A stretch of DNA of 64,000 nt from Demequina litoralis (GTDB lineage Bacteria > Actinomycetota > Actinomycetes > Actinomycetales > Demequinaceae): contig NZ_JAUHPW010000005.1 in assembly GCF_030418455.1 (NCBI RefSeq), forward strand, positions 1 to 64,000, in the 5' to 3' direction. Shown here one piece after another: positions 47,625 to 56,254 of this stretch (the stretch's first letter is position 1; each line of letters starts with the position of its first letter). The notes under the pieces were generated by a model. That model was not told where the DNA came from. It saw only the letters and a list, made by a program, of their open reading frames with translations, and ran no database searches. Made by a program: the position numbers and the translations under genes.

Positions 47625-48208
47625 GCGAGCCCCGCGGCCTGCATCGCGCTGTAGACGGCGTCCTCGACCGCCTCGGAGGTGTAGCTCGCGCCGGACACGT
47701 AGCCGACGTTGACGTCCTGCGCCTCGAGGATCGCCTCCTCGAGGACCGGCATCGCGTAGTCGTTGATCTCCTGCGAGTGATGGTCGGCCTCGCCGGACTG
47801 GAGCCAGTCGATCGCGGTGACCTGCCCGTCCTCGACGGTGATCTCCGCCTGGAAGACGCCGTAGCGGCTGGTGACCGCCTCACCGTCGTACACGGCGGTG
47901 CCCGAGTCGCCGGTGGCGGTGTCGGTCGTGGCGCTCGGGTCGGCGGTGCTGGTGTCGGTGCTGCCGGTGTCCGACGAACCGGAGTCCGTGGTGCCCGAGT
48001 CCGTCGCGGTCGACGAGTCGGACGTCGAGCCCGCGTCCGCGGTCCCGGTCGACGTGTCCGCCGTGGCGCCCTGCTGCGCCTCCGCGACGGTCTGGCTCGA
48101 CGCATCGTCCGGCCACAGGAAGCCGGAGCCCATGACGGCGCCGGTCGACAGGAGCGTGGCGGAGATGCCGGTGACGAGGATGCCCGATGAACGCTTCATG
48201 GCTCCCAT
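47621..48208 (-). CDS. FMN-binding protein with Ser/Thr-rich linker
   Basis: 195 residues. A membrane-anchor or signal helix (about 8-30) precedes a linker of about 70 residues made almost only of Ser, Thr, Asp, Gly and Ala, then an FMN_bind domain with the flavinylation motif SGASYTS at 172-178 (Thr177). It is the first gene of the flavin operon. The ATG at 48199 (three codons later) is an alternative start. The low-complexity linker would hold the flavin domain away from the membrane. Confidence 0.85.
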   Translation of the reverse strand: MGAMKRSSGILVTGISATLLSTGAVMGSGFLWPDDASSQTVAEAQQGATADTSTGTADAGSTSDSSTATDSGTTDSGSSDTGSTDTSTADPSATTDTATGDSGTAVYDGEAVTSRYGVFQAEITVEDGQVTAIDWLQSGEADHHSQEINDYAMPVLEEAILEAQDVNVGYVSGASYTSEAVEDAVYSAMQAAGLA

Positions 48209-48269
48209 CACAGCCACGCCGCCTGGGACCTGCCCCCGGTGCCGCTGGGAGTTCGCTGGGAGCGGCGCC

Positions 48270-49343
48270 TCAGACGAGCGCGCCGCGCAGCACCACGTGG
48301 CGCGGCGTGCACAGCGCGGCGATGCTCTCGCGGGGGTCCTCGGAGTACACCACGAGGTCCGCCGGAGCGCCCTCCTCGAGGCCCGGGGCGCCCAGGAACT
48401 CGCGCGCGCGCCAGGAGGCCATCGCGACCACCTCCGCGGCGGGGATGCCCGCGGCGGCCATGAGCGCGGCCTCCGCGGGAAGCGCGCCGTGGCCGATGGT
48501 GCCGCCCGCGTCGGTGCCGACGAGCAGCGGCACGCCGGCCTCGTGGAGCGCGAGCGCATGGGCGAAGCGGCGCTCGTGCATGGGCCGCATGCGGGCCGAG
48601 TACGCGGGGAAGCGGGCCTCGCCCTGCGCGGCGTACCGCTCGAAGTTGGCGACCTGGAGCAGCGTCGGCACCACGGGGATGCCGCGCCGCGCCGCCTCGT
48701 CCATGTGGTCCGCGGTCATGCCGGTGCCGTGCTCGATGCAGTCGATGCCGGCGTCGAGCAGCCCGTCCATGGTCTCGGTCGCGAACGTGTGCGCGGTGAC
48801 GCGTGCGCCGGCCTCGTGGGCCGCGGCGACGCCCTCGGCGAGCACGTCGGCGGGCCACAGCGGGGTGAGGTCGCCGACCTCGCGGTCGATCCAGTCGGCG
48901 ATGATCTTCACCCAGCCGTCGCCCTTGCGCGCCTCCTCGGCCATGGCGGTCGGCAGGTCCGCGACGTCGATCTCGCGGGCGTAGTGGCGCAGGTAGCGCA
49001 TCGGGCGCGCGATGAAGCGGCCCGCGCGGATGAGCCGCGGCGCCGTCGCGAGGTCGTCAAGGAAGCGCGTGTCCGTGGGCGACCCGGCGTCGCGGATGAG
49101 CAGCGTGCCGGCGTCGCGGTCGACGAGCGCCTGCTTGAGCGCGAGGTCCGGGTCGACCGCTCCCCCGCTGTCGAGGCCCACGTGACAGTGCACGTCCACG
49201 AGCCCCGGCAGCACGACGCCGTCGACCTCGTGCCGCGCGGCGACCTCCGGCGCGGTGTACGTGATGCGTCCCTCCACCACCCAGGCCTCGTCGCGAACGT
49301 CGTCGTCCCCGACGATCACGGGCCCGGTGAGGTGGAGCGCCAT
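48270..49343 (-). CDS. Amidohydrolase-family protein
   Basis: 357 residues, with the metal-dependent hydrolase fold. VDVHCHVGLD gives the HxH motif, AHTFATE and EHGTGM supply further His ligands, and GTDAGG the catalytic Asp. The C-terminal part matches the usual composite domain (APADLVVYSEDP). The substrate is unknown; imidazolonepropionase- or Xaa-Pro-dipeptidase-like amide bonds are possible. The gene starts one base after ffh, so it is co-expressed with the SRP protein, although no functional link is evident. Confidence 0.85.
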   Translation of the reverse strand: MALHLTGPVIVGDDDVRDEAWVVEGRITYTAPEVAARHEVDGVVLPGLVDVHCHVGLDSGGAVDPDLALKQALVDRDAGTLLIRDAGSPTDTRFLDDLATAPRLIRAGRFIARPMRYLRHYAREIDVADLPTAMAEEARKGDGWVKIIADWIDREVGDLTPLWPADVLAEGVAAAHEAGARVTAHTFATETMDGLLDAGIDCIEHGTGMTADHMDEAARRGIPVVPTLLQVANFERYAAQGEARFPAYSARMRPMHERRFAHALALHEAGVPLLVGTDAGGTIGHGALPAEAALMAAAGIPAAEVVAMASWRAREFLGAPGLEEGAPADLVVYSEDPRESIAALCTPRHVVLRGALV

Positions 49344-49344
49344 G

Positions 49345-50955
49345 TCAGCGGCCCAGGTACTTCGAGAGGTCCGCGTTGAGCGCGTCCCTGTCGACGTCCT
49401 GCGGCGCCTGCTGCCCGATCCCGAAGGCCGAGCCCTGCGACGCCGCCGGCGCGGACGCCGCCCTGGTCCGCGCATCGGCCTCCTGCTGGGCCCTCTTCGC
49501 GGGGTTGCCGGACTTGCCCTTGACCTTGCGCTGCGGGGCCTGCTTGCCCTTCGACTTCTTGCCGCCGGGGAGACCGCCGAACGCTCCCGGGGCGCCGCCT
49601 GCGCCCGGCATCCCGGGCATCCCCGGCATGCCGCCGCCGCGCGACATCGCACGCATCATCTGCTGCGCCTGCTCGAAGCGCTTGATGAGCGAGTTGACGT
49701 CGGACACCTGCATGCCCGAGCCCTTGGCGATGCGCGCGCGGCGCGAGCCGTTGAGGACCTTGGGGTTGTCGCGCTCGAGCGGGGTCATCGACTGGATGAT
49801 CGCCTCGGTGCGCACCAGCTCGCGCTCGTCGAAGTTCTCGATCTGGTCGCGGACCTGCCCCATGCCGGGAAGCATGGTGAGCATCTTCTTCATCGAGCCC
49901 ATGTTCTTGAGCTGCTGCATCTGGCTGAGGAAGTCCGCGAGGGTGAAGTCCTCACCCTTGGTGACCTTCTCGGCCATCCGCTCGGCCTCGGCCTGGTCGA
50001 ACGTGCGCTCGGCCTGCTCGATGAGGGTGAGGATGTCGCCCATGTCGAGGATCCGCGACGCCATGCGGTCGGGGTGGAAGACCTCGAAGTCGTCGAGCTT
50101 CTCGCCGGTCGACGCGAACATGATGGGGCGGCCGGTGACCTCGGCGACCGAGAGCGCGGCACCGCCGCGCGCGTCGCCGTCGAGCTTGGTGAGGACCACG
50201 CCGGTGAAGTCGACGCCCTCCTGGAAGGCGGTCGCGGTGGCGACGGCGTCCTGACCGATCATCGCGTCGATGACGAACAGGACCTCGTCGGGCTCGGTGG
50301 CCTTGCGGATGTCCGCGGCCTGCCGCATCAGCTCCTGGTCGATGCCCAGGCGGCCCGCGGTGTCGATGATGACGACGCTGTGCTGGCGCTGCTCGGCCTC
50401 CTTGAGGCCCTTCTTCGCGACCTTGACGGGGTTGCCGCGGGGGCGCTCGTCCTCGCGCGTGACGCCCGCCTCGGGGGCGAACACCGGCACGCCGGCGCGC
50501 TCGCCGACGACCTTGAGCTGGGTGACGGCGTTGGGACGCTGGAGGTCGGCCGCGACGAGCAGCGGCGTGTGGCCCTGCTGCTTGAGGTGGTGCGCGAGCT
50601 TGCCTGCCAGGGTGGTCTTTCCGGCGCCCTGGAGGCCGGCGAGCATGATGACCGTCGGGCCGGTCTTGGAGAAGCGCATCGCGCGGGTCTCGCCGCCGAG
50701 GATGCCGATGAGCTCCTCGTTGACGATCTTGACGACCTGCTGGCCCGGGTTGAGCGCGCCCGAGACCTCGGCGCCCAGCGCGCGCTCGCGGATGTTCGAG
50801 GTGAAGGTCCGGACGACGGGGACGGCGACGTCGGCGTCGAGGAGAGCGCGACGGATCTCGCGGATGGTGCCGTCGATGTCCGCCTCGGAGAGGCGGCCCT
50901 TGCCCCGCAGGTTGCGGAACGTCTCTGTCAGGCGATCGGAGAGGTTGGCGAACAC
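49345..50955 (-). CDS. ffh: Signal recognition particle protein Ffh
   Basis: 536 residues. It binds signal peptides of nascent membrane proteins together with the SRP RNA and docks on FtsY. The N domain is followed by the G domain with GLQGAGKTTLAGKLA near 105, DTAGRLGID and TKLDGDARGG, then the methionine-rich M domain (MQQLKNMGSMKKMLTMLPGM). The last 100 residues are Gly, Met and Lys rich and disordered. The start is GTG with GGGA upstream. Confidence 0.97.
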   Translation of the reverse strand: MFANLSDRLTETFRNLRGKGRLSEADIDGTIREIRRALLDADVAVPVVRTFTSNIRERALGAEVSGALNPGQQVVKIVNEELIGILGGETRAMRFSKTGPTVIMLAGLQGAGKTTLAGKLAHHLKQQGHTPLLVAADLQRPNAVTQLKVVGERAGVPVFAPEAGVTREDERPRGNPVKVAKKGLKEAEQRQHSVVIIDTAGRLGIDQELMRQAADIRKATEPDEVLFVIDAMIGQDAVATATAFQEGVDFTGVVLTKLDGDARGGAALSVAEVTGRPIMFASTGEKLDDFEVFHPDRMASRILDMGDILTLIEQAERTFDQAEAERMAEKVTKGEDFTLADFLSQMQQLKNMGSMKKMLTMLPGMGQVRDQIENFDERELVRTEAIIQSMTPLERDNPKVLNGSRRARIAKGSGMQVSDVNSLIKRFEQAQQMMRAMSRGGGMPGMPGMPGAGGAPGAFGGLPGGKKSKGKQAPQRKVKGKSGNPAKRAQQEADARTRAASAPAASQGSAFGIGQQAPQDVDRDALNADLSKYLGR

Positions 50956-50984
50956 GGATATCCCTTCACAGCGTGCCCACCAGA

Positions 50985-52763
50985 CTACCGGGCCGGGGGC
51001 GCTCCCCCGGAGCCGAGGGCCTGGCGGGCGCGGTCCGTCAGCGTGTCGACCAGCTGGGCGCGCCACGCGGTCCACACCTTGGGCCCGGCGGCCTTCGAGT
51101 CGGCCTCGGTGAGGGCGCGGAGGATCTCGAGCAGGTCGGCACGATGCTCGACGGCCTCGAGCAGCGCGGCGACGGTCGCGGGGTCCTCGGGGTCCTTGGT
51201 GGTGGCGAGCACCGACAGCGTGAGGTGCTGGCGGACCAGCAGCTCGAGGTCGTGCGTGGTGCCCTCGGACAGGCCCATGCGGGCCGCGATGCCCGGGATG
51301 AGCGCCGCGCCGTCCACCGAGTGGTCGGTGGCGTCCGCGCGCTTGCCGATGTCGTGCAGCAGCGCCGCCAGGTGGAGCAGGTCCGAACGATGCGCGCCGC
51401 GGCGGTGCTTCGCCGCGATCGTCACGGACTCCAGCATGTGGCGGTCCACCGTGTAGAGGTGGATCGGGCTGCGCTGCGGACGGTTGCGCACGCCCTCCCA
51501 CTCGGGGATCCAGCGCACCGCGAGGCCGTGGAGGTCCATGGCCTCCCAGACGGCCACGAGATGCGCGCTGCCGCGCAGCAGGTCGCGCAGGTGGTGGCGT
51601 GCCTCCGTGGGCCACGGCTCGGGCAGGTCCGGGCAGCGCTGGAGCGAATCCAGCAGCGTGGGCGTGAAGGTCAGCCCCGTGGTCGCGGCGGTCGCGGCCG
51701 CGCGCAGCGGGAGCAGCGCATCGTCCTCCGCGGCGTGGCCGGGGGCGAGCGCGAGCTCGCCGTCGACGTCGATGAGGCCCTCGGCCACCTTGACGTGGCG
51801 GGGCGCGGAGGCGCGGCGGCGCGCGAGGAAGGCGCGCGAGCCGACGCCCGAGCGCTCGAGGGCGCGGCGGGCGCCGCGCTCGGTGGTGTCGAGCGCGAAC
51901 GCGACCGTGCGGCCCGCCTCGCCGATCGCGGCGAGCAGGTCGTCGGGGTCGTCGAAGCCGAGACGCGTGGCGACCTCGGGGGCGACGTGGCGGCCGAGCA
52001 CGTTGACCGAGCGGCCGGTCTCGAGCTGGAGGGCGTCGCGCACGTCGAGCAGCAGTTCTCCGGCGGCGTCGACGGCGCCGTGCGGGCGGTCGGTGAGCCA
52101 CGTCGCGGACAGCGCGGTGAGGCTCACGTAGTCGCGCAGGCCGCCGCGGGCCTCCTTGAGGTGCGGCTCGATGAGGTACGCGAGCTCGCCGTGGCGCTCC
52201 GCGCGGGCGCGGGAGGCGGCGAGAAGATCGGGCAGGCGCTTGCGCGCGGCGGCGCGCCAGTCCTGGTAGATGTGCGTGCGGGCCTGCAGCAGCAGCTGCT
52301 CGTCGCCCGCGATGAGGTGGAGGTCGAGCAGCCCCGCGGCGGCGGCGAGGTCCTTCGAGGCGACCTGGCGGCACTCCGTGAGGGTGCGCATCGAGTGGTC
52401 GAGCTCGAGGCCCGCGTCCCAGATCGGGTACCAGAGCCGCTGCGCGAGCTCCGCGACGGCGTCCTTCTTCAGCGTGGAGCCGTCGTGGAGGATGACGAGG
52501 TCGAGGTCGGACGCGGGTCCCGCGTCGCCGCGGCCCACCGACCCGACGGCACCGAAGGCGATGCCCTCGCGCAGCCCGTCCGCGTGGTCGTCCCAATGCT
52601 CCTTGAGGTGCGCGAACACGAAGTCCGCCATCGCCTGGCGGCGCTGCCTGCCGGGCATGCCGCTGGCGGCCAGCTCCTCGGCGCGCTCTCTCCTCAGACG
52701 CTTGAGGTCCCGCACCCCACGGGGGTGCGGGACCTCAGCGCGGGAGCCTTCACGGCTCTCCAT
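50985..52763 (-). CDS. glnD: PII uridylyl/adenylyltransferase GlnD, without ACT domains
   Basis: 592 residues as read. The nucleotidyltransferase domain has [19 protein letters not shown] near 75-93, the middle GlnD domain follows, and the HD domain shows [14 protein letters not shown] near 455. In this family GlnD adds and removes UMP or AMP on PII according to glutamine. The protein stops about 90 residues after the HD motif, where other GlnD proteins continue with two ACT domains that sense glutamine; these are missing. The ATG at 52763 is not certain, because a strong hairpin (52703-52737) falls within the first 21 codons. A start within or after it is possible. Confidence 0.88.
   Translation of the reverse strand: MESREGSRAEVPHPRGVRDLKRLRRERAEELAASGMPGRQRRQAMADFVFAHLKEHWDDHADGLREGIAFGAVGSVGRGDAGPASDLDLVILHDGSTLKKDAVAELAQRLWYPIWDAGLELDHSMRTLTECRQVASKDLAAAAGLLDLHLIAGDEQLLLQARTHIYQDWRAAARKRLPDLLAASRARAERHGELAYLIEPHLKEARGGLRDYVSLTALSATWLTDRPHGAVDAAGELLLDVRDALQLETGRSVNVLGRHVAPEVATRLGFDDPDDLLAAIGEAGRTVAFALDTTERGARRALERSGVGSRAFLARRRASAPRHVKVAEGLIDVDGELALAPGHAAEDDALLPLRAAATAATTGLTFTPTLLDSLQRCPDLPEPWPTEARHHLRDLLRGSAHLVAVWEAMDLHGLAVRWIPEWEGVRNRPQRSPIHLYTVDRHMLESVTIAAKHRRGAHRSDLLHLAALLHDIGKRADATDHSVDGAALIPGIAARMGLSEGTTHDLELLVRQHLTLSVLATTKDPEDPATVAALLEAVEHRADLLEILRALTEADSKAAGPKVWTAWRAQLVDTLTDRARQALGSGGAPPAR
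52703..52737 (-). terminator. Strong hairpin at the glnB/glnD junction
   Basis: A perfect 16-bp stem, TGAGGTCCCGCACCCC with its complement, encloses a three-base loop. It lies 47 bases past the glnB stop and would act as a terminator or attenuator between amtB-glnB and glnD. If glnD starts at 52763 the hairpin lies inside its coding sequence. Confidence 0.75.
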
Positions 52764-52783
52764 ATGTCTGGCGGTCTCCCTGC

Positions 52784-53125
<342 letters not shown>

Positions 53126-54409
53126 TTACACAGCCTCCTCGTAAGCGGTCTCGCCGTGCTCGGCGAGGTCGATGCCCTGCACCTCGACATCCTCGCTCAC
53201 GCGAAGACCGATCGTGTACTTGATGGCCAGACCGATGAGCAGCGTCATGATGGCCGAGTAGACGATCGTGATCGCCGCGGCAGCAGCCTGGACGCCGAGC
53301 AGGGTCACGCCACCACCGTAGAACAGACCGGCGTCACCGTTGATGGTGCCCGAGGCGACGAGGCCGATGGCCAGGGTGCCCCAGAGGCCCGAGACGAGGT
53401 GGACGCCCACGACGTCGAGCGAGTCGTCGTAGCCGAACTTGTACTTGAGGCCGACCGCGAGGGCCGAGAGGACACCGGCGAAGAAGCCGATGACGATGGC
53501 GCCCCAGGTGTCGACCGACGCGCACGACGGGGTGATGGCGACCAGACCGGCGACCACACCGGAGGCGGCGCCGAGCGAGGTGGCCTTGCCGTCGCGGATC
53601 TTCTCCGTGAGGAGCCAGCCGAGCATCGCGACAGCGGTCGCGGTGGTGGTGTTGACCCACGCGAGGGCCGCGTAGCCGTCGGCGGCGAACGCCGAACCGG
53701 CGTTGAAGCCGAACCAGCCGAACCACAGGAGGGCCGCGCCGAGCATGACGAACGGCAGGTTGTGGGGCTTGAAGGGCTCCTTGCCGAAGCCCTTGCGGAT
53801 GCCGAGCAGGAGAGCGAGGACCAGACCGGCCACACCGGCGTTGATGTGGACGACGGTACCGCCGGCGAAGTCGTACGGGCCGGGCAGGTCCGCGAAGAGC
53901 GGGCCGCCGCCACCGAGCAGCGCGTCGAAGCCCTCACCGTTGGTGCCGGTGCCCCAGACCCAGTGCGAGACGGGCGCGTACACGAGGACGACCCAGATGA
54001 AGGCGAAGGTCAGCCACGCCGAGAACTTCATGCGGTCCGCGACCGAACCGGAGATCAGCGCGACGGTGATGATGGCGAACGTGGCGCCGAAGCCGGCCGA
54101 GATGAGCGTGGTCGGGTCGTCGGCGTAGTTGTTGACCACGTCGATCATGCCGAAGTTCGAGAACGGCTCACCGAAGAGGTTGTTGACGGTGGGGCCGGCC
54201 GAGATCGAGTAGCCGAACAGGACCCACGCGAGCATGCCGACGCCGAGGCTGCCGAAGCTCATCATCATCATGTTCAGGACGGACTTGCTGCGCGACATGC
54301 CGCCGTAGAAGAACGCCAGGGCAGGCGTCATCAGCAGCACCAGCGAAGCCGACACGAGGAGCCAGCCGAGGGCCCCCACTCCGTCGGCGTATGCCATTGC
54401 GTCTTCCAT
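53126..54409 (-). CDS. amtB: Ammonium transporter
   Basis: 427 residues with eleven expected membrane helices. The N-terminal FFYGGMSRSKSVLNMMMMSF block and the later VVHINAGVAGLV, which holds the first of the twin His residues, are typical of Amt/MEP/Rh channels. It imports ammonium and is gated by the adjacent PII protein. The start at 54409 has AGGAG 11 bases upstream; an ATG four codons later is possible. The promoter region carries a GlnR-type binding site. Confidence 0.95.
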   Translation of the reverse strand: MEDAMAYADGVGALGWLLVSASLVLLMTPALAFFYGGMSRSKSVLNMMMMSFGSLGVGMLAWVLFGYSISAGPTVNNLFGEPFSNFGMIDVVNNYADDPTTLISAGFGATFAIITVALISGSVADRMKFSAWLTFAFIWVVLVYAPVSHWVWGTGTNGEGFDALLGGGGPLFADLPGPYDFAGGTVVHINAGVAGLVLALLLGIRKGFGKEPFKPHNLPFVMLGAALLWFGWFGFNAGSAFAADGYAALAWVNTTTATAVAMLGWLLTEKIRDGKATSLGAASGVVAGLVAITPSCASVDTWGAIVIGFFAGVLSALAVGLKYKFGYDDSLDVVGVHLVSGLWGTLAIGLVASGTINGDAGLFYGGGVTLLGVQAAAAAITIVYSAIMTLLIGLAIKYTIGLRVSEDVEVQGIDLAEHGETAYEEAV

Positions 54410-54429
54410 TGGTTTGTCTCTCCTTTTCG

Positions 54430-54445
54430 CTAGCCCTTCGGCTAG
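54430..54445 (-). promoter_or_regulatory. Hairpin in the amtB leader
   Basis: CTAGCC pairs with GGCTAG around a four-base loop (54430-54435 with 54440-54445), just before the AGGAG of amtB. It may influence translation or be a minor structural element. Confidence 0.4.
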
Positions 54446-54470
54446 TCATCGAAGAGACTTCCGCACTCCT

Positions 54471-54508
54471 GTTAAACCTGGACGACCCCCATGTTTCCGA
54501 ACGGTTAC
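54471..54508 (-). promoter_or_regulatory. GlnR-type box upstream of amtB-glnB
   Basis: Read on the minus strand: GTAAC-N6-GAAAC-N6-GTCGT-N6-TTAAC. The first pair is a perfect match to the actinobacterial GlnR a-site (gTnAc-N6-GaAAc). The second pair is a degenerate b-site with the same spacing. GlnR activates amtB-glnB-glnD in Streptomyces and Mycobacterium under nitrogen limitation, so this is a strong candidate activation site, about 60 to 100 bases before the start codon. The glnR gene itself is not in the window. Confidence 0.75.
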
Positions 54509-54630
54509 ATCGAGGGTGCGCAGGTAAAAGGTGCGTGTCGCAAACGGACAAGCCGGGTGCCAGGCAGGTCGCCCGCCGTCGGCGCGTCGTGGACGCGGGA
54601 GCCGGACGATGCGCGGGCGGCGCCCGGCGG

Positions 54631-55770
54631 CTACTCCCCCAGCAGCGAGTCGACGAAGCCCGCGGGGTCGAACGGCGCGAGATCGTCCGCGCCCTCGCCG
54701 AGCCCGACGAACTTCACGGGCACGCCGAGCTCGCGCTGCACGGCGAGGACGATGCCGCCCTTCGCGGTGCCGTCGAGCTTGGTGAGGACGACGCCGGTGA
54801 GCGGGGCGACCTGGCCGAAGACTCGCGCCTGGGTGAGGCCGTTCTGGCCGGTCGTGGCGTCGAGGACGAGCAGCACCTCCTGGGGCGGGCTCACCTTCGA
54901 CACGACGCGGACGATCTTGCCGAGCTCGTCCATGAGGCCCTGCTTGTTCTGCAGGCGGCCGGCGGTGTCGACGAGCAGCACCTCGGCCTCGTCGGTGCGG
55001 GCGCGGTCCGCGGCCTCGTACGCGACGGAGGCGGGGTCCGCGCCGTCGACGTGGGCACGCACGACGGGCACGCCCACGCGCGCGCCCCAGGTCTCGAGCT
55101 GGTCGGCAGCCGCGGCGCGGAACGTGTCGGCGGCGCCGAGCACCACGGTGCGGTCCTCGGCGACGAGGACGCGCGCGAGCTTGCCGACCGTGGTGGTCTT
55201 GCCCACGCCGTTGACGCCGACCACGACCGCGCTGTGGAGCTCGCCGTCGCCGGGTGCGCCGAGCGCGAGGGAGCGGTCGAGCGACGGGTCCACGACGTCG
55301 AGCAGCGCGGCGCGCAGCAGCGCGCGCGGGTCGCCGTCGGGCTCCGCCTTGAGGCGGGCCTTGAGGTCCGCGAGGAGCTCGTCGGTGGTGGCCGCGCCCA
55401 CGTCCGCCATGAGGAGGGTCTCCTCGAGCTCGTCCCAGTCGTCCTGGGACAGCGCGCCGCGGCGGAAGATCGCGAGCAGCGACTGCCCGAAGGTGGTGCC
55501 GACGCGGCGGCGCAGGCGGCCGAAGCGATGGTCGACGGCCTCGGGGGTCTCGACGGCCTCGGCGGTCTCGACGGCCTCCTCCGGGGCCTCCTCGACGGTC
55601 GGCGCGGCGGTGGCCGCCGCATCGTCCCGCCGCGGGGGCGCCTCGCGGGGAGGCGCCTGCCTGCCCTTGCCGACGAGGGCGGCGGCCACGCCGCCGATCA
55701 CCACGAGCCCGGCGACGATGGTCACCAGGAGGTCGCTGTCACCAGGGATCCATGAGATGTCCACGGGCAC
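54631..55770 (-). CDS. ftsY: SRP receptor FtsY
   Basis: 379 residues. An N-terminal membrane segment (about 14-34) and a Glu/Ala/Pro-rich linker precede the NG domain with GVNGVGKTTTVGKLA near 190, DTAGRLQNKQGLMDEL and TKLDGTAKGG. It receives the SRP-ribosome complex at the membrane. The start is one of two GTGs, two codons apart, with no clear ribosome site, so the exact start is uncertain. It follows smc and a small membrane protein as in other actinobacteria. Confidence 0.95.
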   Translation of the reverse strand: MPVDISWIPGDSDLLVTIVAGLVVIGGVAAALVGKGRQAPPREAPPRRDDAAATAAPTVEEAPEEAVETAEAVETPEAVDHRFGRLRRRVGTTFGQSLLAIFRRGALSQDDWDELEETLLMADVGAATTDELLADLKARLKAEPDGDPRALLRAALLDVVDPSLDRSLALGAPGDGELHSAVVVGVNGVGKTTTVGKLARVLVAEDRTVVLGAADTFRAAAADQLETWGARVGVPVVRAHVDGADPASVAYEAADRARTDEAEVLLVDTAGRLQNKQGLMDELGKIVRVVSKVSPPQEVLLVLDATTGQNGLTQARVFGQVAPLTGVVLTKLDGTAKGGIVLAVQRELGVPVKFVGLGEGADDLAPFDPAGFVDSLLGE

Positions 55771-55817
55771 AGTCTGTCAGGTCGACCGGCGAGGCGTCGC
55801 CGGTCCGGCGCCAGGGA

Positions 55818-56093
55818 TCAGGCGCGGTGGCGGGCCGGCTGGTGGGCCGCGGGACGCGCGGTCACGATCGGGAGCGACGAGGTCTCGCGGCCGAGCTCGC
55901 CGACGACGTCGAGCGTAGCGTCGGGGCGCTCGATCTCGTCGAACAGGTGCTCGCGGACCGGGCGGCGCTCCTCGGCGCCCAGCAGGATCCGCACGACGCG
56001 GCGGCCGCGTCCTTCGCTCGCGAAGGCGGCCACGAACACGATGGCGGCGATGAGCCCGCCGACCACCAGCGTCTGCACCATGTAGCTGAACAT
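55818..56093 (-). CDS. Small single-pass membrane protein
   Basis: 91 residues. One hydrophobic segment (about 5-27, VQTLVVGGLIAAIVFVAAF) is followed by a basic and acidic cytoplasmic tail of about 60 residues. I do not recognise a family. The ATG at 56093 has GGGGAG six bases upstream. It lies between smc and ftsY, 47 bases before the latter. Confidence 0.6.
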   Translation of the reverse strand: MFSYMVQTLVVGGLIAAIVFVAAFASEGRGRRVVRILLGAEERRPVREHLFDEIERPDATLDVVGELGRETSSLPIVTARPAAHQPARHRA

Positions 56094-56225
56094 GCATCGC
56101 TCCCCACGCCGCGGGCCGTCGGCTCGCGGCCTCCTCGCCCGGCGACGCGCACCGGACAAGTGCTGACAAAAAGGGGCGCACGGCCCCGCCTTCTCAACGT
56201 GCCGGGCGTGCTGGTGTTCCCGGGC

Positions 56226-56243
56226 GACCGCCGATGGGCGGTC
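56226..56243 (-). terminator. Hairpin after smc
   Basis: GACCGCC pairs with GGCGGTC around a four-base loop, 11 bases past the smc stop codon. Confidence 0.6.
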
Positions 56244-56254
56244 TGCCAGGGCCG

